This document shows positions 1 to 8,632 of a stretch of DNA of 64,000 bases, one piece after another. Numbering within the stretch: position 1 is the stretch's first letter; each line of letters begins with the position of its first letter. Location of the stretch: NCBI RefSeq assembly GCF_011300875.1, contig NZ_CP049862.1:2976001-3040000 (forward strand). The letters are read 5' to 3'. Source of the stretch: Sanguibacter sp. HDW7 (lineage in GTDB: Bacteria > Actinomycetota > Actinomycetes > Actinomycetales > Cellulomonadaceae). The position numbers were made by a program, and so were the translations under genes. The notes under the pieces were generated by a model. The model was not told the origin of the DNA. It ran no database searches and saw only the letters and a list, made by a program, of their open reading frames with translations.

Positions 1-184
1 AATATCCTCCTCGTGCTGCACGCCCGGTGCTCGGCACTGTGCAAGCGTGCTTCGGGAGTCAGATTGGCACTGCACGTGTCAGCCGGAGTAGGACCTGCGA
101 CACGTCTCAGAAACTGCTTTCACCGCGTAGGGAATTCCACCTAGCCGTCGGGTCGGTCGGCGCGGCCGCTAGTGTCGTCGCGTG

Positions 185-1051
185 ATGACCCGTGCCCCGC
201 GCGACGACGCCCGACGTGGCGCGCGACGTCACGTCCCGGCCGTCGCGCTGCTGTGCGCGGCGGTGCTCGCCGCGTGCGGCTCCGACCCGGGGGCACCGGC
301 GGTTCCCCTGCCGACGACGCCCGCGAGCACGCCTCCACGTACGCCGACGACGACACCTCCCTCGTCCCCGTCCAGCGAGCCCGTCTCCGCGCAGGTGACC
401 GATGCTCTCGGCCGGACGACGACGGCGACGCTCACCGGCACCGGCACCGGCGCCGCGCCGAAGGCAGCACTCGCGGACGGCGTCGTCGTCGTGACGGCCA
501 CGCTCGACGACGGCGACGCGCTCGCCGTACGCGTCGAGGGTGCCCGCTGGAAGTCGTTCCCGGACGGCTCGGCGACGCTCACGGACGGCGGCGCCGCGCC
601 GCGGGTCGGCGGCACGGACCCGTCGGCCCAGGACGACGCAGGCACCCGCCGCGTAACGGCACGCGCGGAGGACGACGGGCGCACGCTCGTCGTCACCGTC
701 GAGCCCCGATCGGGAGCCGCGGCCTCGACCGCGCCCCCGCGGCCGACGACGCTCACGCTGTCGATCGCCCCGCGCGCCGTCGTGAGCGCGACGTGGGCCG
801 ACGACGTCGAGGGCGGACGCTCCCTCCAGGTCGACCCGACGGCCTTCGGCCGCTCGGGCTCGACGGCCGCGCTCGAGGCTGTCCGCGCGGAGCTCGCGGC
901 GGTCGGGCCCGAGGCCCGCACGACGGTCGTGGACCACCAGCTCCGTTGCCACGCGCTCGGCGCCCCGGACAAGGACACGTGGAACCTCGAGCCGTGGCGT
1001 CCCGAGGTCGACTATCTCGCGTACCTCCTGGCGCGCTGCAACCCCACCTGA
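185..1051 (+). CDS. Putative lipoprotein of unknown function
   Basis: A 288-residue predicted lipoprotein. The N-terminus is basic (MTRAPRDDARRGARR), followed by a hydrophobic stretch and a lipobox ending in LAAC at about residue 31, so the mature protein should be tethered to the outer face of the membrane. A Pro/Thr-rich linker (about residues 38-65) follows, then a beta-rich region with Thr and Asp repeats that I do not recognise. The C-terminal part (ELAAVGPEARTTVVDHQLRC to the stop) contains two cysteines that could pair. The ATG at 185 is preferred to the GTG one codon earlier. It lies 49 nt before the next gene and may share a transcript. Function unknown. Confidence 0.8.
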   Translation: MTRAPRDDARRGARRHVPAVALLCAAVLAACGSDPGAPAVPLPTTPASTPPRTPTTTPPSSPSSEPVSAQVTDALGRTTTATLTGTGTGAAPKAALADGVVVVTATLDDGDALAVRVEGARWKSFPDGSATLTDGGAAPRVGGTDPSAQDDAGTRRVTARAEDDGRTLVVTVEPRSGAAASTAPPRPTTLTLSIAPRAVVSATWADDVEGGRSLQVDPTAFGRSGSTAALEAVRAELAAVGPEARTTVVDHQLRCHALGAPDKDTWNLEPWRPEVDYLAYLLARCNPT

Positions 1052-1100
1052 CGCGGGACGGGCACGGGCCGGACCACCCTGTGCGCCCTAGGCTGCCCCC

Positions 1101-2561
1101 GTGACGACCACGCTCGACGCCGCGCCCGGCAAGCCTCCGCCCCCCGCCGCACCCCGCGCGGGCCTGCGCGCCCGCTGGTCGCGCATCGTCCGCCCGCCGC
1201 GCGTCGCCGGGCTCGACCTTGCCCGCGCGCTCGCCGTCGTCGGCATGATCGCCGCGCACGTCGGCGGCGCGCCGCCGCTCGTCCTCGACGAGCCCGGCTC
1301 GTGGGCCGGCGTCGTCAACGGCCGCTCGTCGCTGCTCTTCGCGCTCGTCGCAGGCGTCTCGATCGCGCTCCTGGCGCGCGGCGTGCGGACCGCCCCCGCC
1401 GACGAGGTCCGGCGCGTCCGTCTCACGCTCGTCGGCCGCGGGGCCGTCGTCCTGCTCCTCGGCGTGCTTCTCGAGCTCGTCGGCTCGCCCGTCGCGATCA
1501 TCCTCAGCTTCTACGGCGTCGTCTTCCTCCTCGTCGCGCCGATCGTCGGCTGGTCGACGCGGCGCCTGCTCGTCGCCGTCGGCCTGCTCGTGGCCGTCGC
1601 GGTGCCGCTCGTCGCGCTCGGGAAGTCCGTCGGCCTCGCTGGGGGGAGCGGCGCGCAGCTCGTGCTGCTCGGCATGTATCCGTTGCCCGTGTGGCTCGCG
1701 CTGGCGCTCGCGGGGATCGTCGTCGGCCGTGGCGACCTGCTCTCGGTACGGCGCGCGGTCTCGCTCGTCGGCGTCGGCGTCGTCCTGTGCATCGTCGGGT
1801 ACGGCGGGGCGACGCTCCTCACGCCCGATGTGGCCGACGCCCCCGTGGTCACAGAACCGGACAGCCCGGGCTCGTCGTACGTCGAGATCCCGGGCGAGGA
1901 CGTCGACCTCACCGGCTTCCGGTGCGTCCGGATCGACCCTGACGCCATGACTTGCTGGCGCGACGACGACGCGACGACGGCGCGCTCGGCCGGGTCGTCT
2001 CCCGCGAGCGCGTCGTCGGGCTCGGCCTCCGCCTCGCTCGACCGGTACGACGAGGTCGCGACCGGCGACGCGTCGTTCGGCCGGGACGGGGCTCCCGGCT
2101 GGTGGCGTCCGCCGTTCGTGCTCGACGGCGTGACCGGGGCCGCGGTCGTCACGGCTCTCGTCTCGATGGAGCCGCACACGGGCGGGCTCGGTGAGGTCGT
2201 CGGCTCGGGCGGCTTCGTGCTCGCGGTCCTCGGTCTGTGCCTGCTGCTCGGGCGTCCTCGCGTGCTGCGGCTGCTGCTCGTGCCGTTCGCGGCGCTCGGC
2301 AGCATGCCGCTCACCGTGTACTCCCTGCACATCGTCAGCTTCCTCGTGCCGCGTCTCGTCGAGCCGCCGTCGCTCCAGACGTGGCTCTGGCAGGTCGGCG
2401 CGCTCACGGCGTTCGCGACCCTCTGGTCGCTCACGCTGGGCCGGGGTCCGCTCGAGCGGCTCACCGCGCACGTCGCTGCGCGCTACGCAGTCCGGACCGT
2501 GCCGGCACCACGGCGTCGAGGGCGCGGCGGGACCCAGCGGCGCGGGCTGCCGACGCCCTAG
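1101..2561 (+). CDS. Multi-pass membrane acyltransferase-like protein (DUF1624/DUF418 type)
   Basis: A 486-residue polytopic membrane protein. After a Pro-rich cytoplasmic start, the motif RVAGLDLARALAVVGMIAAH (from about residue 33) is typical of the heparan-alpha-glucosaminide N-acetyltransferase-like (DUF1624) and DUF418 families. About ten hydrophobic segments follow. The segment MPLTVYSLHIVSFLVPR near residue 400 resembles the conserved late helix of DUF418 proteins. A hydrophilic, probably extracellular Ser/Asp-rich loop of about 100 residues (about 245-345) interrupts the bundle and contains two Cys. Such proteins may transfer acyl groups onto envelope sugars, but the substrate here cannot be read. 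GTG start at 1101, directly after a short C-rich stretch. Confidence 0.75.
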   Translation: MTTTLDAAPGKPPPPAAPRAGLRARWSRIVRPPRVAGLDLARALAVVGMIAAHVGGAPPLVLDEPGSWAGVVNGRSSLLFALVAGVSIALLARGVRTAPADEVRRVRLTLVGRGAVVLLLGVLLELVGSPVAIILSFYGVVFLLVAPIVGWSTRRLLVAVGLLVAVAVPLVALGKSVGLAGGSGAQLVLLGMYPLPVWLALALAGIVVGRGDLLSVRRAVSLVGVGVVLCIVGYGGATLLTPDVADAPVVTEPDSPGSSYVEIPGEDVDLTGFRCVRIDPDAMTCWRDDDATTARSAGSSPASASSGSASASLDRYDEVATGDASFGRDGAPGWWRPPFVLDGVTGAAVVTALVSMEPHTGGLGEVVGSGGFVLAVLGLCLLLGRPRVLRLLLVPFAALGSMPLTVYSLHIVSFLVPRLVEPPSLQTWLWQVGALTAFATLWSLTLGRGPLERLTAHVAARYAVRTVPAPRRRGRGGTQRRGLPTP

Positions 2562-2610
2562 GCTTGCGGTGCGACGAACGTCGTCGCACCGCTGCACACA
2601 GGGACCCGCC

Positions 2611-3288
2611 ATGACCGACAACCCGTTCGGGAGCCCGACGACCCCGTCGTCGTCGAGCCCCTACCCCGAGCTCCGCTACGACGGCGAGGGCCGCCCCGTG
2701 GGCGGGAACCCGTACGCGATGCCGTCCGGCGGCCACTCTGGCTACGGCGTTCCCGCGCCTGCGGGCGGGGAGCCCGGCGCGGACCCGTTCGCGCCCGGGC
2801 AGTACGTTCCTGGCCAGTACAGCCAGGGTCCATACGGCCAGGGTTCGTACGCGCCGGGGACGACGGATCCGTACGCCTCTCCCGCCGCGAACCCGGGCGC
2901 GCAGGGATACGCGACGCCGGGCTACTCGCCGGACTACTCGCAGGGATACGGCTCCCAGGGCTACCAGCCGGCCTATGCCGCGCAGGCGTACCAACAGCGG
3001 CCCGACCAGACGATGCTCATCGTCTCCTGGATCGTCGCGATCCTCACGAGCCTCTACATGCTGCCGTGGGCCATCGCGGTGACGCGCCGCCGGCCAGACA
3101 CGACCGCGATCGCCCTCGTCACCCTCTTCACCGGGTGGACCTTCGTCGGCTGGGTCGTGGGTCTCGTCTGGTCCCTCAAGGGTGTCTCGCAGCCGCAGCT
3201 GCCCCCGCCCGGCTGGTACCCGAGCCCGACGGGCGTCGGCCAGCAGTACTGGGACGGCTACGCCTGGACGGGCCACACCCAGCCCTGA
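2611..3288 (+). CDS. DUF2510 protein with superinfection-immunity-like membrane domain
   Basis: A 225-residue protein in three parts. The first 125 residues are low-complexity Gly/Tyr/Pro/Gln repeats (YGQGSYAPG, GYGSQGYQPAYA). Next come two hydrophobic helices with the pattern MLPWAIAVTRRRPDTTA then TGWTFVGWVVGLVWSL, which match the 'superinfection immunity protein' family (small inner-membrane proteins first known from phage T4 Imm). Last is a DUF2510 module (LPPPGWYPSP...QQYWDGYAWTGH), a beta-hairpin tag frequent in actinobacterial membrane proteins. The ATG at 2611 is chosen because upstream in-frame sequence only shadows the previous gene. The family name does not prove phage exclusion. 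It converges on the Fic gene. Confidence 0.8.
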   Translation: MTDNPFGSPTTPSSSSPYPELRYDGEGRPVGGNPYAMPSGGHSGYGVPAPAGGEPGADPFAPGQYVPGQYSQGPYGQGSYAPGTTDPYASPAANPGAQGYATPGYSPDYSQGYGSQGYQPAYAAQAYQQRPDQTMLIVSWIVAILTSLYMLPWAIAVTRRRPDTTAIALVTLFTGWTFVGWVVGLVWSLKGVSQPQLPPPGWYPSPTGVGQQYWDGYAWTGHTQP

Positions 3289-3292
3289 CCGG

Positions 3293-3315
3293 CGCAGGCG
3301 CCGCTACCGCCTGCG
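3293..3315. terminator. Short hairpin between convergent genes
   Basis: CGCAGGCG at 3293-3300 pairs perfectly with CGCCTGCG at 3308-3315 across a 7-nt loop. It lies at the 3' ends of the DUF2510 gene and the convergent Fic gene and overlaps the Fic stop codon. There is no T run. Probable bidirectional transcript end. Confidence 0.4.
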
Positions 3316-4533
3316 GAGCCCCGCCGCGTACGCGTCGAGGACCGTGACGATCCCGCCGTGCTCCCACACCCGGTTGCGGCGCTGCCCGGTGCGCTCGACG
3401 AGCAGGCCTGCGGCGACGAGCTGGTCGAGCGCGCGCTGCGCGCCGACCTGGTTCATGCCGAGCCGTTCCTGGAGGAATCTGCTGTTGAGCACGGGTTGCG
3501 CCACGAGCACGGGCAGGACCTTCCATGCTCCGGCCTGGGAGCGGAGCCCCGTGGCGGCGAGCGCCTCGCGCCCCTCGGCGACCTGTGCGGCCAGGTCGTC
3601 GACGAGCCGCGACCCGGAGCTCGCGGCGAAGAGCGCTGCACGCACGAGCTGCTCGACGATCGGCCGCGCGTCACCCGTGCGATAGGCGGTGAGCGCGTCG
3701 GTGTACGCGCTGGTGTCCGTGAGCAGGCCCGCCGACAGGGGGGCGGTCGTACGGGTCACGAGGCCCTTGGCGTGCATGGTCGCGTGGATGAGTGCCCGGC
3801 CGGTACGCCCGTTGCCGTCGACGAACGGATGGATCGTCTCGAACTGCGCGTGGGCGATCGCGGTCTGCGCGACGACGGGAAGGTCGTCGCGCGCCATGAA
3901 GGCGACGAGGTCGTCGATCGCGGCGGGGACGCGCTCGTGGTGGGGTGCGACGTGCACCGCGCCGCGCGGTGAGACGGCGCTCGTGCCGACCCACACGAGC
4001 TGCTCGCGGAAGAGGCCGGCGTGCTCCTCCCCACCGGGTTGCGCACTGAGGAGGACGCGGTGCATCTCGCAGATCGCGGCAGCGTCGAGGTGGTCGGCGA
4101 GGCGCAGCGCGGCCTCCATCGTCGCGACGTTGGCCGCGACGACGCGCGCGTTGACGGACGTCGACTCGTCGATCTGGGCGAGGGCGAGCTGGCGCGCGGA
4201 GACCGTGAGGTTCTCGATCTGGGAGGAGGACGACGACTCCGTGTGGAGGAGGATCGAGCTCATGGGTCCGAGCGTCGGGCTCTCGGGGCCGAGCGCCGCG
4301 GCGGCGTGCCGGTCGAAGGACGCGAGCGCGGCGGCGGCTTCCTCGAGGTCCGCGACGAGGTCGGCCGGGATGGCGAGCCGCAGCGCGGCGATCTCAGGGG
4401 TGACGGCGCGCTCGTAGGGTCCCGACGCGGCCGCCATGGCGCGTCGGGAGGTCATGCCGTCGCTGTCGGCGACCCAGTAGTCGGGCTCGCTGCCGACCGC
4501 GGGCACCTCGAGCGCGTCGTCAGCTGACTGCAT
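3304..4533 (-). CDS. Fic/DOC family protein, probable AMP transferase with N-terminal self-inhibition
   Basis: A 409-residue Fic protein. The catalytic loop HPFVDGNGRTGR (about residue 234) keeps the His, the phosphate-binding Asn-Gly-Arg and the final Arg of the Fic consensus, so it is predicted to AMPylate (or otherwise modify) a target protein with ATP. Upstream, SSSQIEN (about residue 102) fits the inhibitory motif [S/T]xxxE[G/N] placed before the core, which makes this a class II (self-inhibited) Fic. The C-terminal third (RLGMNQVGAQRALDQLVAAG) looks like a winged helix-turn-helix, as in many actinobacterial Fic proteins, so it may also bind DNA. The target is unknown. A symmetric palindrome lies 10 nt before the ATG. 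No partner antitoxin gene is adjacent. Confidence 0.92.
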   Translation of the reverse strand: MQSADDALEVPAVGSEPDYWVADSDGMTSRRAMAAASGPYERAVTPEIAALRLAIPADLVADLEEAAAALASFDRHAAAALGPESPTLGPMSSILLHTESSSSSQIENLTVSARQLALAQIDESTSVNARVVAANVATMEAALRLADHLDAAAICEMHRVLLSAQPGGEEHAGLFREQLVWVGTSAVSPRGAVHVAPHHERVPAAIDDLVAFMARDDLPVVAQTAIAHAQFETIHPFVDGNGRTGRALIHATMHAKGLVTRTTAPLSAGLLTDTSAYTDALTAYRTGDARPIVEQLVRAALFAASSGSRLVDDLAAQVAEGREALAATGLRSQAGAWKVLPVLVAQPVLNSRFLQERLGMNQVGAQRALDQLVAAGLLVERTGQRRNRVWEHGGIVTVLDAYAAGLRRR

Positions 4534-4542
4534 GGCACGACG

Positions 4543-4573
4543 TTACCAACACTTTCTCAGAAACTGTAGGTAA
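4543..4573. promoter_or_regulatory. 31-bp symmetric operator candidate upstream of the Fic gene
   Basis: TTACC (4543-4547) and GGTAA (4569-4573) are complementary and exactly equidistant from the centre at 4558. Around that centre TTTCT (4553-4557) and AGAAA (4559-4563) form a second perfect pair. The nested two-half-site symmetry suggests a dimeric regulator, perhaps the winged-helix part of the Fic protein. It sits between the Fic start (4533) and the divergent DapA-like start (4645). Confidence 0.55.
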
Positions 4574-4644
4574 GGGATTGCCCAGCCCACACTTCTTGCG
4601 GGTGGATCAGCAGGCCGGTGTCGTCGGCCGCTACCGTCGTCCGC

Positions 4645-5571
4645 ATGGACGGAACTCGGACAACCCCCGCATGCCTCCCGAGCCTCCGCGGGCTCGTCGC
4701 GCACCTGCCGACGCCCGTGCGCGACGACCGGGTCGACCTCGCGGCGCTCGGCCGGCTCGTCGACCGCGCCGTGGCTGCGGGCGTCGACGGTCTCGGCGTC
4801 CTCGGCTCGACGGGCGCGGCCATGCACCTCGACCGGGACGAGCGGAGCACCGTCGTGCACCGAGCGGTGGAGCACGCGTCGGGCACGCCCATCGTCGCGG
4901 GCGTCTCCGCGCTGCGCACGTCCGCCGCACGGACACACGCGGACGACGCGCAGCAGGCCGGCGCTGCCGCGGTGCTGCTCGCCCCCGTCGGCTATGTGCC
5001 GCTCAGCGACGACGAGGTGCTCGGGCTCTTCTCCGACGTGCTCGCGGGGCTCGACGTCCCGCTCATCGTCTACGACAACCCGGTGACGACGCGGGTCGAC
5101 ATGTCGAACGGGCTGCTGAGCGAGCTCGCAGCGCTGCCGGGGGTGGGTGGGGTCAAGACGCCCGGCCCCGGACCTGATCCGGACGTGGCTCGTGCGCGCG
5201 TCGCCGGGCTGCGCGCCGGGCTGCGCGCCGCGCTCCCCGCAGGCGTGACGCTCGGGTTCTCGGGGGACCCGTCGGGGCCCGCCGGGCTCGCCGCGGGCGC
5301 GGACGCGTGGCACTCGACGCTCGCGGGGGCGCTGCCCGGGCCGCTCGTCGCGCTCGCACGAGCGGCGCGCGCAGGCGGCGCCGTCGACGACGAGCACCTT
5401 GCGCCGCTCTGGGAGGCTGTCCGGCGATACTCGGGCGTGCGCGTCGCGGCGACCGTCGTCGAGCTTCGCGGGCTTGCCGAGGGGCCGTCGCTGCCGCGTC
5501 CGCTCCTGCCGCTCACGGGAGCGGCGCGCCGCGAGGTCGCACACGCCCTCGCGGCGCTCGGTCAGCGCTGA
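4645..5571 (+). CDS. Dihydrodipicolinate synthase (DapA)/N-acetylneuraminate lyase family protein
   Basis: A 308-residue TIM-barrel aldolase of the DapA family, which makes or breaks C-C bonds through a Schiff base with an oxo-acid such as pyruvate. GVLGSTGAAMHLD fits the phosphate/carboxylate-binding loop (normally GTTGE), here with S-T-G-A. IVYDNPV carries the conserved active-site Tyr, and GVGGVKTPGPGPD carries the Schiff-base Lys. The altered first loop and the lack of other lysine genes argue against a true lysine-biosynthetic DapA. An aldolase or lyase for another substrate is more likely. The ATG at 4645 is preferred; an in-frame GTG at 4618 would add nine residues. A large palindrome follows the stop. 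Confidence 0.8.
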   Translation: MDGTRTTPACLPSLRGLVAHLPTPVRDDRVDLAALGRLVDRAVAAGVDGLGVLGSTGAAMHLDRDERSTVVHRAVEHASGTPIVAGVSALRTSAARTHADDAQQAGAAAVLLAPVGYVPLSDDEVLGLFSDVLAGLDVPLIVYDNPVTTRVDMSNGLLSELAALPGVGGVKTPGPGPDPDVARARVAGLRAGLRAALPAGVTLGFSGDPSGPAGLAAGADAWHSTLAGALPGPLVALARAARAGGAVDDEHLAPLWEAVRRYSGVRVAATVVELRGLAEGPSLPRPLLPLTGAARREVAHALAALGQR

Positions 5572-5590
5572 GCGGCCCGAGCCATCCGCC

Positions 5591-5656
5591 TACCCGCAAG
5601 CTTGTGCCCTACCCGCGGATCCAGACCTGCGGGTAGGGCACAAGCTTGCGGGTAGA
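5591..5656. repeat. Perfect 27-bp inverted repeat built from CTACCCGC units
   Basis: The arm at 5591-5617 is an exact reverse complement of 5630-5656, with a 12-nt loop. Each arm contains TACCCGC twice and the HindIII-like AAGCTT. It lies between convergent genes (DapA-like and acyl-CoA dehydrogenase) and could act as a bidirectional terminator, but the stem is longer than usual and lacks U tracts. Confidence 0.85.
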
Positions 5657-5706
5657 CGGACGAGGCCCCCGCACGCGTCGCGGGCGGGGGCCTCGTCAGC
5701 AGCGGC

Positions 5707-7782
5707 TCAGCGCTTCTTCGCGTGGCGCTTGAGCGCCTTCTCGCTGATGGGCGCGTCCCCCGACGCCCGCTGAGCCTTGAAGTAGGCGATCGCCTCGTCC
5801 TGACGGAGCTTCTCGGCGCCCGTCGCGATGGGCGCACGCAGGTGCTCGGGCCCGTAGCCCCAGGCCTCGGTGAGGCCGAGGACGTGCGGGCGCAGGCGTC
5901 CGACGAGGCGCGTCATGTACGACGACACCATGCGCGCGCGCTCGCCCGTGAGGCGGCCGTGCATGAGGTACCAGGCGAGGTTCTCCTCGATGACCGCCAG
6001 GCCGTAGAGGTCGCGCAGCCACGTGAGGATCGTGCGGTTGCCCTCGTCGGTCACCTGGGCGACCGCACGCGTGAACGCCTCCCACTGCACGAGGTCGGCG
6101 TGCGCCTTCGCGGCCTCGATGAGGTCGTGCTGGTGCTGGTTGAAGAGCGCCGCTGCCTTGTCGTCGGGAAGCTTCTGCGCGGGACGCAGCCGGTCGGCGA
6201 CCTCCTCGACCATCGTCTCGACGCGATCGGTGAGCAGGGCACGCTGCGCGTCCTCGCCGCGCAGGTGCGCGACCTTGCGCGCAGCCTGACCGGAGTCGGA
6301 GATCTTCTGCAGCGCACGGCCGAACGGGGTCGCGTACCAGACGGTGTCCGCGGCGCGCTCGGCGGCGACGCGCGCCATGCCCGCAGCGTCGATGCCCTTG
6401 AACCTCTTCGCGTAGTCGGCAAGCAGACGCTTGCCGACGAGCTGCAGCAGGACGGTGTTGTCGCCCTCGAACGTCACGTAGACGTCGAGGTCGGCGTGCA
6501 GGCCCGTCATGCGGTTCTCGGCCATGAATCCCGCGCCGCCGCACGCCTCGCGGCACGTCTGGACCGTCGAGAGCGCGGTCCACGTCGAGGTCGGCTTGAG
6601 CGTCGCCGCGAGCGTCTCGAGGTCCTCGCGCGACGCGTCGGTGTCGTTGCGTCCCGAGAAGACGTCGTCGAACAGCTCGAGGAGCTCGGCGTGCGCGAAG
6701 AGCCCCGCGTACGTGCGCGCGACGAGCGGCACGAGGCGACGCTGGTGCTCGCCGTAGTCGAGCAGGACCGTCTCCTCGCCGCCCGCGCCCGGAAACTGGC
6801 GGCGCTCGGTCGCGTAGCGCACCGCGATCGCGAGCGCGATCTTCTGCGCGTTGACGGCCGCGCCGTCGAGCGAGACGCGGCCCTGGACGAGCGAGCCGAG
6901 CATCGTGAAGAAGCGGCGCCCGGGGCTCTCGATGGGCGAGGAGTACGTGCCGTCCTCGGCGACGTAGCCGTACCGCGCGAGGAGGTCCGTGCGCGGGACG
7001 CGCACGTGGTCGAACGCGAAGCGGCCGTTGTCGATGCCGTTGAGGCCGCCCTTCTGACCGTCGTCCTCGCTCTGGATGCCGGGCAGCAGCGGGCCGGCAG
7101 AGCCGTCGGCGAGCCGCTCGCGGACGGGCACGTAGAACGCGTGGACGCCGTGGCCCACGCCCTTCGTCACGAGCTGCGCGAAGACGACCGCGGCCTGCCC
7201 GTGGAGAGCGGCGTTGCCGAGATAGTCCTTCCACGCCGCACGGAACGGCGTGTGGATGACGAACTCCTGCGTCTCGGGGTCGTAGGTCGCGGTCGTCGCG
7301 ATCGAGGCGACGTCCGAGCCGTGGCCGATCTCCGTCATCGCGAACGCGCCGGGCGTCGCGAGGGTCATCGCGTCGGGCAGGAGGCGGTCCTGCTGATCCG
7401 GGGTGCCGAGGTGGAGGATCGCGGACGCGAAGAGCCCCCACTGGACGCCTGCCTTGATCTGCATGGACGGGTCGCCCACGACGAGCTCCTCGAACGCGGC
7501 GAGCGAGCCGCCGTGCTCGTCCCCGCCGCCGAGGCGCGACGGGAAGGCGCGCAGCACCTTGCCCTCGGTGACGAGGGCCTTGAGCTGCCCGAGGACGCGC
7601 TCGCGGTGCTCCTCCTTGGAGATGCCCTCGATCTTGTGGAAGCGCTCGTCCTTGAGGATCTCGCGCGTGAACGTCCGCAGGTGGCCCCATCGCCCGAGGA
7701 GCTGGGGCGTGAGGGCTGCTGCGTCGAGCACGGCGTCGTCGGCCAGGTGCGTCGAGGGTCGGGGTGCTGCTGTCGCGGTCAT
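5707..7782 (-). CDS. Acyl-CoA dehydrogenase / acyl-CoA oxidase-like flavoprotein
   Basis: A 691-residue flavoenzyme expected to oxidise acyl-CoA to trans-2-enoyl-CoA in fatty-acid breakdown. The middle domain has FAMTEIGHGSD (about residue 146), the FAD-contact motif of the family. Then come REACGGAGFMAENR (about 411) and the hallmark FEGDNTVLLQ (about 439), which is typical of acyl-CoA oxidases and long acyl-CoA dehydrogenases. The length exceeds ordinary 380-residue dehydrogenases because of a C-terminal helical extension. The ATG at 7782 is preceded by AAGGAGT, an excellent ribosome site. The gene follows the TetR gene on the same strand (38-nt gap) and faces away from the thiolase gene, so the cluster should be co-regulated. 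Confidence 0.9.
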   Translation of the reverse strand: MTATAAPRPSTHLADDAVLDAAALTPQLLGRWGHLRTFTREILKDERFHKIEGISKEEHRERVLGQLKALVTEGKVLRAFPSRLGGGDEHGGSLAAFEELVVGDPSMQIKAGVQWGLFASAILHLGTPDQQDRLLPDAMTLATPGAFAMTEIGHGSDVASIATTATYDPETQEFVIHTPFRAAWKDYLGNAALHGQAAVVFAQLVTKGVGHGVHAFYVPVRERLADGSAGPLLPGIQSEDDGQKGGLNGIDNGRFAFDHVRVPRTDLLARYGYVAEDGTYSSPIESPGRRFFTMLGSLVQGRVSLDGAAVNAQKIALAIAVRYATERRQFPGAGGEETVLLDYGEHQRRLVPLVARTYAGLFAHAELLELFDDVFSGRNDTDASREDLETLAATLKPTSTWTALSTVQTCREACGGAGFMAENRMTGLHADLDVYVTFEGDNTVLLQLVGKRLLADYAKRFKGIDAAGMARVAAERAADTVWYATPFGRALQKISDSGQAARKVAHLRGEDAQRALLTDRVETMVEEVADRLRPAQKLPDDKAAALFNQHQHDLIEAAKAHADLVQWEAFTRAVAQVTDEGNRTILTWLRDLYGLAVIEENLAWYLMHGRLTGERARMVSSYMTRLVGRLRPHVLGLTEAWGYGPEHLRAPIATGAEKLRQDEAIAYFKAQRASGDAPISEKALKRHAKKR

Positions 7783-7820
7783 CGGGACTCCTTCGTCTCC
7801 AACGGTGCGGATGGTGGGCG

Positions 7821-8630
7821 TCAGCCCTCGGTGTCGTTCTCGGTGTCGGTGGCGCGCTGGCGCTCGCGTGCGAGCAGGCCGATGGGGCCGGCCCACAGCC
7901 AGGCGGTGATGCGGGTGGCGATGTGCTCGCGGTCGGGCGTGCCAGGCTCGCCGAGGCGGGCGAGCCACCACTCGCCGGTGCCGGAGATGAAGCCGACGGC
8001 ACCCGCGGCCCAGGCCTCGACGTCGAGCTGGTCGTCGCTTCCGACGGCCTGCGCGAAGGGTTCCGCGACGACCGCCGTGATGGAGCCGAGGAACGACGAC
8101 AGCGGGGCGGACCGGGCCGCGTCGCCCTGGGCGGGGACGGCGACGGCGTTGGCGATCGCGGTGTTGCGGGTGACGAAGTAGTAGACGCTCGGCGAGTGCT
8201 CGATCATCGCGAGGTAGGCGTCGATCATGCCGTGGAGCGCGGCGCGGGGTGTCGGGGCGTTCTCGACGGCGGCGCGCAGGCTCGCGCCGATCGCGCCGAC
8301 GACGGCCTCGCCGACCGCGTTCTGGAGGCCGACCTTGTCGGTGAAGTAGCGGTAGAGGATGGACTTCGAGGTGCCGAGGTCCGCCGCGATGTCGTCCATG
8401 GAGACGTCGGGGCCGCGGCGGTGGACCATGCGGCGGGCGGCGTGCGTGAGCTCGAGGCGTCGGGCCTCGCGGTGGGTGTCCCACCGGGTGGACCTCCCGT
8501 CGACGGACTCCGTCGGGGACGAGAGGGTGGTGGGACGCGGCGTCGTGGCCGCGGAGGTGCGACGACGGACGGCGGTGCCGCCGTCGTCCTGGGTGGCGTC
8601 GGTGCCACGTCCCGATGTGATCGGACTCAC
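7821..8630 (-). CDS. TetR/AcrR family transcriptional regulator
   Basis: A regulator of about 269 residues. An N-terminal disordered tail leads to the TetR DNA-binding domain: LTHAARRMVHRRGPDVSMDD, then IAADLGTSKSILYRYFTDK (helix-turn-helix, about residues 60-105). The C-terminal half is an alpha-helical ligand-binding domain with no recognisable signature. It is transcribed with the acyl-CoA dehydrogenase and divergently from the thiolase-FabG-MaoC genes, so it probably senses a fatty acyl-CoA and represses both arms. The GTG at 8630 is chosen; an ATG at 8675 would extend the protein across the candidate operator. The length of the tail remains uncertain. Confidence 0.88.
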   Translation of the reverse strand: MSPITSGRGTDATQDDGGTAVRRRTSAATTPRPTTLSSPTESVDGRSTRWDTHREARRLELTHAARRMVHRRGPDVSMDDIAADLGTSKSILYRYFTDKVGLQNAVGEAVVGAIGASLRAAVENAPTPRAALHGMIDAYLAMIEHSPSVYYFVTRNTAIANAVAVPAQGDAARSAPLSSFLGSITAVVAEPFAQAVGSDDQLDVEAWAAGAVGFISGTGEWWLARLGEPGTPDREHIATRITAWLWAGPIGLLARERQRATDTENDTEG

Positions 8631-8632
8631 GA

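Noticed and set aside
1-184. Promoter or RNA at the window's left edge
   Set aside because: TTGGCA and weak -10-like bases are present, but no convincing pair or structure; upstream context is missing.
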